Source: Agelaius tricolor
Lineage: Eukaryota; Chordata; Aves; Passeriformes; Icteridae
Length of the DNA: 64,000 nt
Assembly: GCA_023055355.1 (NCBI GenBank)
Contig: JALJCS010000001.1
Location: 70,597,381-70,661,380, forward strand
Reading direction: 5' to 3'
Below the pieces are notes generated by a model. That model did no database searches. It had not been told where the DNA came from and was given only the letters and a program-made list of their open reading frames with translations. Of this stretch, positions 9,151 through 22,130 are shown piece after piece (within the stretch, counting starts at the first letter, position 1; every line of letters begins with the position of its first letter). The position numbers and the translations under genes are program-made.

Positions 9151-12100
9151 AGAACCAAGCAAAGCCATGTCTCGGCTTTTCCCGATCCCCTTGTCTCAAA
9201 GCTAAGTTGTGCCAGGCTGTAGGTGCCCTCCAGATGTGGGTTGGAGGCAGCGGAGGGCTGTGTGCGGAGGGAGGGGAAGGGACTGGGTGGGTACGTGTCT
9301 GGCAGCCTGGTGTGCCATTCCAGTGTGCCAGATGCCTAGAGGTAGGGCACCGACAGGGAGACCTGGAAGCCACACCTCTGAAGCAATGTCGGTTGTCGGT
9401 GTCGGTTGTCTTCGCGGGACCAAAAACGTCCCCGAGGTGACTGTCCTGTCCGCATGGTGCTGTGCAGAGATGCAGCCTCGATCCTTGCTTCGTTGTGGTG
9501 GTGCTCACGCAGCACAGCCCTAAAATAACTACCTCTCACAGCCCTGCTTCCCTCTACCTGCAAACAGAAGGCGCGCTTGTCCAGCAGGGGATTTAATCGG
9601 GGATCAGGTGACGAGAATGAGGGCTGCGGGAAAGGATTTACCTTTTCTCAGGCTTGCAGCCTGGCCTCTCCTTTTGACAGCAGGTGCCCAATACGGCCTA
9701 TTTCGCTTCCTCCAAAGAATTAATTATTTTCTCCCGTACGTGGCCCCTGGAGGAAAGTCTAAGCACCTCCCTCATGCTGTCATCCTGTATTTCCAGTGAT
9801 CAGAGCACTTGTTCAGGAGCTGAAGATGTGGCTCCTGGTCCTCTTCCCAGGACGTTGTGTTTTCTTCTCTGACAGATGTTTGATGTAAAGTACATAGAGC
9901 ACACTTTCAAAAGGGGACTGAAATCCAAGGCTGGTCCCCTCCCTTCCCCATGGCGATGTTATTATTGCTGGGTCATGGCCTCTCCTTGATTGCTCCCGTG
10001 AATCCCGAAGCCCCACCCTCTCCCCCAAGCAGCAGTACGGGTTCAACAGGCTGCTTGGAAATGGAGTGCGTGTCAGGCTGGCCTGCCTCCCTGGTAAAGC
10101 ACTCTTCGGGAAGGTCAGAGCCAGGCATCTGAACCCCGGCGGGCAGAAAAGGAGAAAATGACCTCGTGTCTCCTGGTGTGTGTGAGGGGCACTGCAAGGC
10201 ACACAGAGGGAAGGAAATCTCCCCTGGGGAGTTGAGGAAGGGTTCAAAAGGGCTGCTGAAGTGTTAAGCAAAAGCAATCAGCGGCTTAGCACATGGTGGA
10301 GAAGTTGATTATAAGCATTTGCAGCTGGTTCTCTCTCTCCTACCTCGGAGGAACTGGGTAACTGCTGACTCAGGAGCTGCATCAAGTCGGAGGAATGGGA
10401 AGGGGCTCGTGTTTCCCGAGTGCCTGTATAGCCGCAGAGCGATGGGATAGCGCCGGGCACCTCCTACATGCCGTCCCGTCCTGGAAAAGCGATCCCAGCA
10501 GCGTGCTCTAAGAAGCCAGAGCCTGTTGGTATGTGCTGGATGTGCTCTGAGCAGGCTACGCAGCCGGGGCCGTGGGTCTCGTCTTGCATGGAAACGTGTC
10601 CGAGCTACGAATTCCAGCACTGGGTCCGGGGGAAGACAGGCCCAGAGCTGCCCAACATGGGGTGGTTGTGTGTATGTGAGAGGCAGAATATCCTGTTTCT
10701 TAAGATGCTGACAGCCTAAAAATAGGACTTTATTGCCTCCAGGATTAGGCGTCTAATTAGGAGCAGGGGATTTTGGGAGGGCAGTTCTGAACTTTAATGC
10801 CTCGGTTCTGCCCCGGTACTGTTCTGCTCTTAAAGACTTTACATTCCTTGCAGCTCATGTGAACGTGATTCAAACAAGCTCAGGGCATGCAGTTATAGCA
10901 ACTGCCCTGCAAACTCTTCCTGGAATCTGAAAAGTTGAATTCTTCCATTTGCACACACCCTTGCCTGCCTTGCAAAATCATTTCCTTCAGTTTAGCAAAT
11001 CAAAACTTCAACTAAAGTCGTTCACTGCCAGTTTATCTATGGAGAGGCAATGACAGCAAGAGTGAGACTTGATTTTGTTGGTTTTTAAATGTATTTTTCG
11101 GGGGTAATTTTATTTTTTGAGCCCATCTAATTGAATACATGCCAATCTGCTAGAGAGTGTGCTGCTTCTAAACACAGTAGCTACTCTTCATAATAGGCAT
11201 GTCTATTTTAAAATATAGGTAGAGGTATTATAAACCTTGTTTAGTCAAAATGGACTTGTTTCCTTGGAAGTAAACAGAGAAAACTGGGGGAGGAACTCTA
11301 GCTGAGGTCTGACAGATGTTCAAGTATGTGAAGCTTAAAGAGGAACGTGTGCTATTCAGTTTGCTCACGGAGCCTTTGTGACCTGTGTCTTCGCAGTAAT
11401 GATGACACAAGCTTTTTTGAATAAAAGGAAGAAATTAACTGCCGTGGCTAATTGCACCCTTGCTAGCTTGCTAACCAAGGACACCATTTGACTGTGAAAA
11501 TGGTTGGTGTACCCAAATCTTTCAGCTGGAGAGAATATCCAAAGTGAGAGTGTTCCCATATCTGTGGGTTAGAAGGGCTATTTAAAAAACTCCCTTTAAT
11601 TAGAAAATTAAACACTATTGCTTTAAAACAGCGGTGCACTGCTTTGAAAAATTAAGATCATATGGAATCATTTATTGCTTTTCAATATGCATTCAGTCTC
11701 TGGTGCAATTTTATGTACTCGCTAATGCATAAAGTCTTTTGGAGCAGGAATAAAGCACCACAAAGCATGATTTAATGCTATAGGGTCACCAGATCTGTTT
11801 CACATTACTGGATGTTTCAATCTGCTGAAAAGAAGGGGTTGTCCCCGAACCAATGAAACAATGATGGGAAAGGAGGGGGGAAGCCCATAAATCTGAAACA
11901 CTTTGGAAATATAGCGCACATATCTAGAAAAACTTTTAAAGGAATCAGTGGGGATTTGGCTGCATAAGAGATTAAAAATATGTAAATTTATATTAAGAAC
12001 AGGAAAGTTAAAACAAAGTTGCTATTAACAGTACAATACTTGGTTGCAGTTTAAGGCGTCTTAATAGATCATGTTTTCATACAGTACAGGCCTACATAAG

Positions 12101-12372
12101 CATGTGACTGTAAGAGAAAATAAGAGCAAGTAATCTGGGAGTGCACAAAAGTGCTTTTGTTTTTAGTTCTGTTGTCACTGGAAGTGCCTATTCTTGTGCT
12201 TATTCACAAACACCTCTGGCTCCTTCTTCCAGAAATCCTATCCAAACGTTTTTGTTCTGACTTCGTTAGAGGACTTTGTGCTTTGGTTCTTTTCCTATGA
12301 CTTGTTCAGGGTTCAGTCTTACAAAGTCTTTTCTCTGGCAAGGGACCGAGATGGGTCCGATGTCTTCACGGC

Positions 12373-12392
12373 TTTTTTTTTTTTTTTTTTTT
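12373..12392. repeat. Poly-T tract
   Basis: A pure run of about 20 T on the plus strand. It may be the tail of a minus-oriented retroposed sequence, but no flanking element was recognised. Confidence 0.85.
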
Positions 12393-15300
12393 CTTTTGTC
12401 TCTTTCCCCCCAAGAATAACAAGCTGTGGGGCAGTGTTTGCTCTCAGGGCCTGGGCATTTCCCTTTCACTGGTTCAGCAGGGATCAACAAGAAGAGGCCA
12501 AGTCTGACAAGTAAACCATGCATGGTTTGAGCCACCTGGCAATGAACTCTGCAGGCATGGGAGGCAACCTTTCTGCTTTTATCATGAGCCTGAGAGCAGT
12601 ATAACTGTCTGGCTAGTTATAATTTAACAGAAACCCCATTTTTCATCTCGCTGTGGTGGTATGCTTTCTTTTAAATGTCATCTGTAGAGTCTCCCAGTGA
12701 GTGGGAGCTTCAGTTTTGCTTTGTATTTCTTACAGATACTGACAAAAAACTAGTCCACCAAGCTACTGAATAAGAGCCATATTGCTTCTTAGAGGCCTAA
12801 GCACACTAAAAAGAGTTTGCAGTAATTTTAATACTTCCTTCAAAATATTTTTCAGTATATATTTGTCATTTATAACCAATAGAGTAACTGGTTTTTTATT
12901 AATTTTGAAATCTTATATTTTCAGCTTTATTAAGCAAGTAAATTAATATTCAGCTTTCCTGTAGCACTGGAGCTTGTTCATCATGGCTGTGCCTTCCATC
13001 ATTCTTTGGTAATTGATATTAGTAATTTCAAATAAGTTCAGATCTTTTGTTCAAAATAAACAGAGTATACGTGTGTCTTGTGGATCAGCCCCTTAATGTG
13101 ACCTCTCCTGTCTGCTCAAATTATAGTATCAAAATAAAAATCTCCAGAAAAATGGAGCCAGTTGAATGAAAGCATCATCAGAATTAAAACCAGTACTATG
13201 AGGACTAATTGCTGTCTTCAATTAACTTTTGCTCAGATCCTATATCTTAGCCATTGGAAAATCTTAAATAAAATTCTCCTGTACATCCTCTCAGACTTTT
13301 TCAAAAACAGTTGTCAGTTTAGGCATATATTTCTACTTTAACTTGTATGTATGTTTGTTAAGACTATTACTTGTCTGTAGATGGCAATAGCATTACAGTG
13401 CTGAAGTAGCCCCCAGCCTGTAAAATAAGGCTGTGATGCTGGTGAGCATTAACTTTGAGCATTAAGAGAAAAAAATACCTTGCCTTTTTCTTTTCTGTTT
13501 GTTTGATTGTTTTGTTTGTATGTTTGTTCAATGTCTGCAGCAGTGGCAGTAGGGACTGTTCTACTTGCAGGAATGTTGGGACTAATCATGTGAGAAAAGA
13601 TCCTGGAGTGATGAGGCAGCATATTTCCCATGTCTGAGGTCAGGATTTGTTCTGTGAAGCTGACCTTTAAAACAGCCAGAAAATGAGGAACGTGGCACCA
13701 GAAAGCAGAGCAGGAAGCATGAAATTATGTAAGATATGTTTCTTCTGCATATGAAATACTTTTTTTTTTAAAGCTCCAGGTTTGTGATTCAGCATTTTCT
13801 GCCACTGAGAGATACAAGAAAGGGGAAAATTCTGTAGCAAAAAAAGAAAGTCCCTATTGTTCTAATCAAAACCTAATAAAATATTAGCCACCAGGTACTT
13901 TTGTTCCCTTCTGATGAGCTGGGGTTGAGATTATATTTTCCCAAAATCACTCTCCCCTCAGCCTCCTGATCTGAGAACCCTGGAACTGAAGACAAAGTTT
14001 TATTTAGGCACAGCCTGGGCACCTTTTCTATGTATAATCTGTGTGAAGTGCCTCCAGCTTTGTTGGCATTGGATTCCTGGGTGACTGCTGTTTCAGCTCT
14101 GACAAGCAACTGCAGGACAGGCCTGTGATGAGGACACTCCAGGGTGCTGGTGCCCAGTGGATGTTTGGTGCAGGACAGGCAGGTCAGGGTCTCCCAAGGG
14201 CTAAAGCATCAGCTTGGGTGAGGTTGCCAGCCTGGGTTGGATCCCAGCTGCATGGTGATGCAAGCCCTAGACACAAGCTCTCCTCTCTGAGCTTATGCAA
14301 AAGTGCCTTCATTGCCTTTTTTTCCTTCTTGCCTTTTCGCCCTGTGCCCTTTCCCTTGTTGGGAGGCATGAGGTTGCATTGAGTGGTTTGATGCAACTGC
14401 CAGATGCCCCAGCCTGTTGCTGCCTTCCTGGTCTTAGAAATGCTGCTGACCTGTTTGGAAGGAGAAAATGAGGGAGCCATTTCATCCCTCTCCCTCTTTC
14501 GAGGCTGGTTCTGTGTTCAGATGGCATTTACCTCTCTTGATAAAGGAGGTGGCAGAGGTGGGAGTACTCCCAGATAGTGGAGCCCAGCTGGGTCCATGGA
14601 GAGACTGGTCCCTGGCAGAGTGTTGGCCTCAGGATGTTAGCATTTTCCCAAACAATTCCCAGGTATGGGCATAAAAGGTCTGCAGTCACTACACTTCGAT
14701 GGGTAAGAGGATTTAACAGCCTGTTTACAGCTAATCTGTGCCCATTGGCTCATTTATCCCTATGGATGTGGTCTGGGTGTGCCTGGGGCGATCTGTGCTC
14801 AGAGCAGAACCCTGCACAGGGGCAGCCTTGCTCTCCAGTGTTGAATTATGTCACGGGGAAGAAGGAAGACGGCCTTGTCATGCTTCCCCTTTACCTGCTG
14901 AGATGGCAGCAGCAGCAGCAGAGGTGACTGATGGCTCTTTTTTGGTTGCTCCAAATGCCAGACAGAAGGAAGCAGGCTTGCATCTGCCTTAGACTCTGAA
15001 TAGATTTTTTTTTTTTCTTTTTTTTTAAGAGTCCTAAGGGAGAAGCAAATGGATATAAGCATGTACTGTATTTGTGAGACCAGCCCTGGGATGGCCTGCA
15101 CGTTACAAATTGATGTTGAAAAATGGGTGGTGGAACATTAGAGCCGCGCAAAATGATTCAGAGCCTGAAGAAAATGCTTCGCAATGGGAGACATGAAGCA
15201 CTTTGTCTCTTCAGTTTATCAAAAAAGGCTGAGCAGAGAATTGATTATGATGGTGAAGGAACTTCCTTGGAAGAAAAATATCAGGTACTGAAAGGCTCTT

Positions 15301-15923
15301 TAATCTAGTGAATTATGGGAATGTGTTTCAGCAAGCTGAAATCAGATACATTCATATGAAAAACTGGGCACAAATTTATTGGAATGAAGGTGGTTAATCA
15401 CCATAACAAGCTGTCAGGATAGTTGGAACATTTTCCAGATGTGCCCAAGCCAAGACGGGCCTGTTTCTGAAGGGCGTGCACTAAGCACGGTTAAAAGCAT
15501 GAGGGACACTGTAGTCAAGTCTTAGGCAAGGTAAACAGGTGAGGTTTGAAGGACTGTGGTGTGTGACAGGCTTGACTAACAGCTCCCAAAGGAGCTGTGA
15601 AGATCTAATGGTTCCCATCTGTCCTTAACCGCCCAGAGACTGAGAAAAACAGCACTTAGCAGAAAGTGGAAGGGAGGAATCAGAATGACAGCCTCATTGC
15701 TGGCACACTCCTGTGACCTCTGTTTCTGGAAGGACTGTGTCTTTCACCTGCTTGGGGCTCTGCTAATGTTTGCTCCACTGCCAACACAAGAACAACCTTT
15801 CTCCAGTCCACAAGCTCTCTGTACAGATTGGCATCAGCACCCTTCATTTTAGGAGAGCATGAGTAAAAATTTGTGATGCTCAGCGGATCAGTGGTAGCTA
15901 GGATAAGTAGTTTCCTTTTTCAG

Positions 15924-15944
15924 TTTTTTTTTTTTTTTTTTTTT
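15924..15944. repeat. Poly-T tract
   Basis: A pure run of about 21 T in intergenic DNA, with no recognised adjoining element. Confidence 0.85.
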
Positions 15945-16689
15945 AATTCCATCTTCATAAGCTTTGGTCTCGCCTGTTCTTCACATCCCCTTGTTTCCCT
16001 CGTATCCATTTCCTTGTATTGCCTTTGCCACCAGGCTCAGTGTATTTTCCTGCATTGATAATCTGTGTTGCAGGATGTCTTGGAGAGTGCTTCCTACCCA
16101 TAATTTGACAAAATAAACACTGTCTTTCTTGCACAGATTTCACACGAGATGGGTATGTCAGTGATGTGCTGTGTAGATAAGAGCTTGTCAGGAACTTTTT
16201 GATAAAGTACCTTTCATCCAAAAGTACAAGTTTGTATCTGCTGTAGCTATTGATGGAAACACACTAAGGTGTCTTTGCAAAATACCTGCAGTCTGTATCT
16301 CGAGAATCTAATTTTAAAAACAAGGCTCCTTTTCCAGAAAACCAGTTGGTGGTGGAAATCAGGAATTTCTTATCTCCTGTTGCCTTTTCTGGGGTCCCAG
16401 TGCTTTCATGCTTGTTGGCCATCTGCCAGGGATGATGCAAGTATTTTATACTCTCAAGCCCTAAGACAAGTTTGCTCACTTTTCCTGGTTCCAAAGGGCA
16501 GGGTACAAAGTCAGAGCTGAAACAAGGCAAGTGATTTCCACTCAGCATCCCTGTCTTCAAATTGGAGAGACATGGATTTGAAAGGTGGACTGGTTGGTAG
16601 ATAAGGCAATGACTGGATGGATGCAGCCAGAGAGTTGTGGCCAAAGATTCCATGCCTAGGCTGGTGCTGAGTGGTGCCCCTTGAGGCTC

Positions 16690-17605
16690 TGTCTCTTTAG
16701 TATCTTTATTCATGACAGTAGGACCAAGTACACCCTCAGCAAGTTTGCAGATGGCATAAAGCTGAGCGGTGCAGCTGGCACAACAGAGGGAAGGGATGCC
16801 ATCTAGAGGAACCCGGACAAACTGGAGAAGTGGGAGCATGAGAACTTCCTGAGGTTCAACAAGTGCAAGGTGCTGCAGCTGGGTCAGGGCAATCCCAGAC
16901 AGTACAGACTGGCAGAAGAACTCATGGAGATCAGCCCTGTGGAGAAGGACTTCTGGGTTCTCATGGATGAAAAGCTGGACAGGAGCCAACAGTGAACACC
17001 TGCAGCCCAGAAAGCCAAACACATCCTGGGCTGCATCACGAGGTGTTGTCAGCAGGTCAAGGGAGGTGATTCTGTCCCTCTGCTCTGCTCTCAGTCCCCA
17101 CCTGGAGTGCTGCATCCAGCTCGGGTTCCCAGCACAAGATGTGAACCTGTTAGAGGGAGCCCAGAGGAGGCCATGAAGATGATCAGAGGGATGGAGCACC
17201 TCTCCTGCCCAGACAGGCTGAGTGAGCTGGGATTGCTCTTCTCTTGATGGAGAAGAGGAGGCTACAGGAAGACCTCATTGCAGACTTCCAGTACTTAAAG
17301 TGGCTTATAAAAAGAGAGAGAGAGGCTTTTTACTTGTAGCGCTAAGACAAGGGGGAATGGTTTTAAGTTTAAAGAGCATAGGTCTAGATTAGATGTTAGG
17401 GAGAAATTCTTTACTGTGAGGGTGGTGAGACACTGGAACAAGTTGCCCAGAGAAGCTGAGGATCTCTGGAAGTGTTCAAAGTCAGGCTGGATGGAGCTTG
17501 AAGCCATCTGATCTAGTGAAAGGTGTCCCTGCCCCTGGCGGGGGTGTAGTAACTAGTTGATCTTTAATGTCCCTTCCAACCCAAACCAGTCTATGATTTT
17601 ATGAA
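16690..17605 (+). mobile_element. CR1 LINE, 5'-truncated and degenerate, plus orientation
   Basis: CR1 is the dominant avian non-LTR retrotransposon. In plus sense this copy encodes the C-terminal part of the reverse-transcriptase ORF, with decayed matches such as [33 protein letters not shown] and [18 protein letters not shown]. In-frame stops and small deletions interrupt it. The 3' UTR follows ('aattctttactgtgagggtg', 'ggaacaagttgcccagagaa', 'aatgtcccttccaaccc') and ends near 'tctatgattttatgaatga'. The long minus-strand open frame over 16264-17199 is only the antisense of this element. It is an old, inactive copy. Confidence 0.92.
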
Positions 17606-20471
17606 TGAAGGGGTGGAGCTGTCATCCAGTTGTCATGGTATTGTTGTCAGTTTCCACAAACCATTAACCTGGTTCATGGACTCTCTAGAACACGGAACTT
17701 AGAGGTAGAGCAGGGTTTTGAAGTGACATCTCCAGATAGTGAGAGTCCTGAACTTACTTTTATGTGGGGAAAAAAACCTTTTGAAGAATAAGAAATGTTG
17801 GAGGGTGAGGGTGGTCGTGTTTGTTTTAGATTTGGGGTTTTTGGAAGACACGCAAGAAGTTTTCCAACCAGTTTTCCTGAAGTCCTCCTACCTCTAGAAA
17901 GCAGCAGAAGTATCTGCATGAGCAAAGAGCTCCAACACAGGAAAGTACAGAGGATGTAAGAAGAATAAGGCTTTACTGGAGAGATGGAAGTGGTGAAGTC
18001 CTGCAGCCACTGGTAGGCTTTTCTGCAAAGACTGCAGTTGCAAACAGAGCCTGGCAGGAACTCACCCAGACTTTAGGAAAAATTTAGTTTTAGAACTTAA
18101 GAACCCCATGTTTTAGTCCGAACTGAACACATGAGTCTAAAACTTCTTTAAACTCTGAATGAATGTTGCTTTTAACCTTACCCTGTAGCTTGGATCCATT
18201 TGTTTAGTCATTGCCCAGATGAAGGTTATTCTTTGTCTCAGAGAAAAGATTTACCTTTGCTCTCTGTCTTAGATTAGCTTACTGTTGTCCCCACAGTTTA
18301 TCTGCATATCCTGCTGCTAAATGTGGATAAAATTAGCAGATTGTCCTTTTACTCCCTTTCCTTTCAGCTTGTTGATGCAGGATTCAGTCATATGCATGGT
18401 AATGTGTAACTGAAGGATGTTGGCCCTGCCCAGCTGGCTTAGATCTCACCTCCAGGCCTGTACTCAAAAAAACCTACCTATTCTGAGCAGCATGGGAAGC
18501 TCTCCAGGGCCCAGAATGTGAAAATCAATCAATTCTTGTAGAAATGTTTCTGTAATGCTGTGGAATCCAGCCAAGAGACATGATGAATGTGAAAACTGTT
18601 TTCTAGGACATCCAGTTTCATTTAATTTTTTCAAGCCCATAGAACTTTTCAGCAAATGTCTGTATCCTTCCATCCTGCATCCTTTTGTGATGTGGTTACC
18701 CTGGCAATCCAGCTGACTTTCCAGAAAAGCCAGAAGTTCATTGACTTGCTACATTAAAGGCCTTCAGTAGGCTTCAGCATCTATTGATGCCAGTCCTTTC
18801 ATGAGCTTGGACTGTTATGAGAAGACATCTGCAGAGACGGTTATGCTTTAGCATGCTTGGTTGGAGCTAATTTTTTTCCTTGTTTCTTCTTCACTCTACA
18901 TGGACCAAAAATCTTGAAACACTGAGGTAATTTTTCTGCATATCATCAGACTTCTGCTCCAGCAGATTCTCTATAGGGGTAAAGTGTTCCAGTAAAGGTC
19001 TTTTCTTATGTACTTCCCTTCAATGTGTTTATGCAATAGTTTGACTTGAAAAAATCTCAATATATTTTCTTCCTTTAGGCAAGCCACAGAGGGACCAATG
19101 TTTAACAAGTTCGTCTATATTTTCCACTTGAATTTAGCATTTTTTTTAACACTTGAGATTAAGAAATGGAGCCTAAAAGGTACTTAAGTATGCAGGAACA
19201 CTGAGCATTGAAATTCCTGACTCCCTGAGTGCCACATGGAGTGCTTGCACTTTATGAGGGGAAAGTTTGGTGCCTCAGAAGAACAGAACCTGAACACACA
19301 AGGAGCTGCTTGCACCAATCAACAGAGGTATGAGCCTGGAAGGGGAAATCACATGGGGAAGACCAAGCAGACAAGAGCTGCTCTCATGATAAAAAACAAA
19401 CAACAAAATAATTTTTAAAAACCCAAACCAAACAACAAGTTGTGAAATGTTAAACAGAGGTTGACCCATCCCCTCTAGTACCTTCTAGTTTCCTTGCTCA
19501 TGTTTTTGGAGAGGATACAGTCTGTACATTCTCCTAGGATGTTGTCAGTGGGTAGGATTTCTCCAAGCTGAACCCTGTGGGAGGAGGAGGAGGAGAAATG
19601 GAGACACTGCTGATGAAGGGGTGGAAGAATAGGACTAAGGGAGCTTATTGGAGCTCTTAACCATAGTAAGCCCAAGCAAGGGCCATCTTTTTTTACAAAG
19701 GCACGGTCTTGGGGGCATTTTTGAGGAGCCTGTCATAAGCTAAATCCTACAAGTGCTCCAGGTTTCACAGCATTGGGGTTTCAGGCTGGTTCAAAAGCTA
19801 GACTCCTCTAAGTCTGTTCCAGATTTGTGATTTTTTGAGAACAGGATCCCAGCAGAAGACAACCACAATAGATTTCTTCACTGAGATACAGAGATACAAC
19901 TCATTAACACAGCTGCCCTTTAATGTGGGGAATTCACAGGCGCGTCTGAAGTTGTGAGAGTCACTGTTTCTTGTAAGACCACCTGTATGTGCAAGAAGGA
20001 TCCCAGATTTACTTCAATCCCAGGAATAGATGGTACTTCCAGCTCCATTTGCCAAAAGGTCCCCACATGCAGGGGCAGCAATGACCCCCACCAAGAACTT
20101 CTGCGCTCCAGGCTGGAGACAGCCTTACATCACCCAGGCAACATGCTGACAAATATATGTTCAAAATGATGAGTTGGAGACAGGGATCCCTGCTGCCCAC
20201 CTGCCCCACACTTCCCTGTCCAGCAGCCGCCCTGCAGCCCCTCACGACCCCTCTGCCCCCCATTTTTGTGTCCAGCCTGCCTGACGTGGGACACAGTAGT
20301 CTGGCACCATCCTCTTGCCTTTGAGACAGATACCTATGCATTAATGGGATACCCTCTCAGTCTTCTCTACTCCAAACGGAACTTTCTGGAAGGGATCTGA
20401 GCCCAGGCTAGTACGGTCTATTTGCCTGACTGTTCTCAGCCTGGCGGTGACACTCTGGGGTGTATTTTTAC
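17606..20471. other. Intergenic DNA between CR1 copies
   Basis: AT-rich to average composition, with a GGA-type purine-rich patch near 19580. No coding homology, RNA gene or further mobile element was recognised. Confidence 0.6.
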
Positions 20472-20534
20472 CTTTTCCTTGCCAGGCCGCGTCCCCCGCG
20501 CCGCCGCCGCCCAGCCGCGGAGCGCGCCCGCCAT
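20472..20534 (-). CDS. Candidate first coding exon in a mini CpG island (unverified)
   Basis: On the minus strand an ATG in excellent context (CAAGATGGC, also a YY1 consensus) opens a 21-codon frame. It starts MAGALRGWAAAARGTR and ends PGKEK, directly followed by the donor-like AAG|GTAAAA. The peptide is rich in Ala, Gly and Arg with a single acidic residue, as in a mitochondrial presequence. I recognise no gene for it and found no downstream exon. It may be a real unannotated exon, the promoter of a non-coding RNA, or a fortuitous GC-rich patch. There is a CR1 fragment about 100 bp upstream of it. Confidence 0.25.
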
Positions 20535-20610
20535 CTTGTGGGCCCTGCCCGCCTTGCAGGCCGCCCTCAGCCCAGCCCTGGCGGCGCTCGGGGCTTCAAC
20601 GGGAGATTTC
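20480..20610. promoter_or_regulatory. Very short CpG-rich patch with YY1 motif
   Basis: About 120 bp of very high GC and CpG density abruptly set in ordinary intergenic DNA. It contains CCGCCATCTTG (the plus-strand view of a YY1 site) at 20530-20538. Such motifs often lie just downstream of TATA-less starts. No neighbouring gene explains it. Confidence 0.5.
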
Positions 20611-20629
20611 CCGAGCAGACTTAAAATAT

Positions 20630-20825
20630 GGAAGATAACTGGGACTGGAACAGGTTGCCCAGAGAAGTTGCGGATGCCCCATCCCTGGAAGTGTTCAAGG
20701 CCAGGTTGGGTGGGGGCTCTGAACAACCTGGTCTAGTGGAAGGTGTCCCTGCCTATGGCAGGGGTGTGGGAACTTTAAGGTCCCTTCTATCCCAAGCTAT
20801 TTTACGATTCTGATTCTGTGATTTT
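20630..20825 (+). mobile_element. CR1 LINE 3' end fragment, plus orientation
   Basis: A 5'-truncated CR1 holding only the 3' UTR: 'ggaacaggttgcccagagaa', 'atccctggaagtgttcaagg', 'ggtctagtggaaggtgtccc', 'aaggtcccttctatccc' and the terminal 'attctgattctgtgat' repeats. Truncation to the last 200 bp is typical of CR1. Confidence 0.93.
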
Positions 20826-21479
20826 GCAAACAAGGGTAGGAAAAAGCCGAAAGCAGTGTCCTAAGACAGGCTTTCCCTTTTATCACTGGGAAGTGGCTGA
20901 TTGCAGAGTGAGTGGATGTGTTTCCAGAGCCCCTGCAGGTGCAAGTCTTGTGAGGAACCTGGGCTATCTGGATGACTCCTGTTATCCTAAAGACAGATAT
21001 CCCCACAAATCCTTGTCAGTCTAGGATTTAATAGGCCCAGCCTGCTAATTTTTTACCATCAGAGAGTTCAGCGTGTGCAGATTCTGGGGAAGATGAGTGA
21101 AGAACAGGGAATGCATTTTGACTGGAAGTGCCACTGAATTGCAGAAGCAATGAGCGTGGTTGATGAGAAATTGCCTGCTTGGCACTACTACAACAGCCTG
21201 CTGAAGAGAGAGTGATGCAAGTGCATGCACACTCCTCTAGGAAAGGGTGAGGAACAAAATTTTGCCTCCCCTGAGGCAAGAGAAGAGATCTCAACACAGA
21301 GTGGTGCCAGATGATGGCGTGTGATGTGCCCAAGTACAAAAGTATTCCTACAGAACTAGGGGCTAGCTTTCCTTTCTCTGTCAGTCTTTCATGATAATTT
21401 ACTGTTTATCCTGTCTTAGCCCAGACTCTCTGTTTTGCCTGGATAACGGAACACTTAAAATACAGCATTGAACTTACTG
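20826..21479. other. Intergenic DNA between CR1 fragments
   Basis: Unremarkable sequence between two CR1 copies. No coding homology, RNA gene or other structure was recognised. Confidence 0.5.
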
Positions 21480-22130
21480 TTGTCAGTGATGGTAGATGCA
21501 CCAAAGTCAGAGGAGGGGGACCCACAAATCCTGACAGCAGTGCTTTCCAGCCTCTCGTTCCCCAGTCTGTCCATACATCCAGGGTTGCCCCATCCCAGGT
21601 GCAGAATTCAACACTTTCCCTCATTGAAATTTATATGGTTGGTGATTGCTCAGTCCTCTGATTTGTCAAGGTCTCTCTGCTGGGCCTCCCTGCCCTTGAG
21701 AGCTTCAACAGCTCCTCCCAGTTTAGTATCATCAGCAAACTTATCCAGAATCCCTTCAGATTCTGCATCCAAGTCATTTATGAAGATGTTGAGGGAGCAC
21801 AGGGCCTAAGATGGAGCCCTGTGGAACCCCAGTGTCAGGCCACCAGTTTGCTATCACTCCATTCCCTATAACCCTTCATGCCTGACTGGTGAGCCAGTTG
21901 CTCACCCCATGGAATGATGTGTTTATTCAGCTCTGTCCTGGACATTTTGTCCAGAAGGATACTGTGAGAGAGTATTGAAAGCTTTACTGAAATTAAAAAA
22001 GATTACATCAACTGGCTTCCCTTGGTCAGCTAGGTGGGTTCCCTTGTTGTAAAATGAAGTTTGACAAGAAGGACCTTGCCCTCAGGAAGTCGTGCTGGCT
22101 GTGCCCTCTGAATGGTGGTTTCCTGCTCAG
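21480..22130 (-). mobile_element. CR1-type LINE internal fragment, minus orientation
   Basis: Antisense of the CR1 reverse-transcriptase region. The phrases 'tttagtatcatcagcaaact', 'catccaagtcatttatgaag' and 'ggagccctgtggaacccc' read, on the minus strand, as the conserved segments around the FADD-type active site. Both ends are truncated and the usual 3' terminal repeat is missing, so the boundaries are approximate and the subfamily is unassigned. Confidence 0.8.

Larger units (their letters stand above)
9151..16689. other. Intergenic DNA, no gene recognised
   Basis: The first 1.5 kb (to about 10.7 kb) stays moderately GC-rich with scattered CpGs, as an island shore; the rest is AT-rich. Poly-T runs occur at 12373-12392 and 15924-15944. 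Open frames here are short, overlap on both strands and match nothing I know. No RNA gene was recognised. Confidence 0.65.

Noticed and set aside
9013..9222. Plus-strand open frame starting in the second CpG island
   Set aside because: ATG context is ordinary, the translation is unrecognised and frames are open by GC richness. Not enough to call a gene, though the island itself is reported.
16264..17199. 311-codon minus-strand open frame, the longest in the window
   Set aside because: It is mostly the antisense strand of a plus-oriented CR1 LINE. The translation has no relation to the reverse transcriptase or any known protein.
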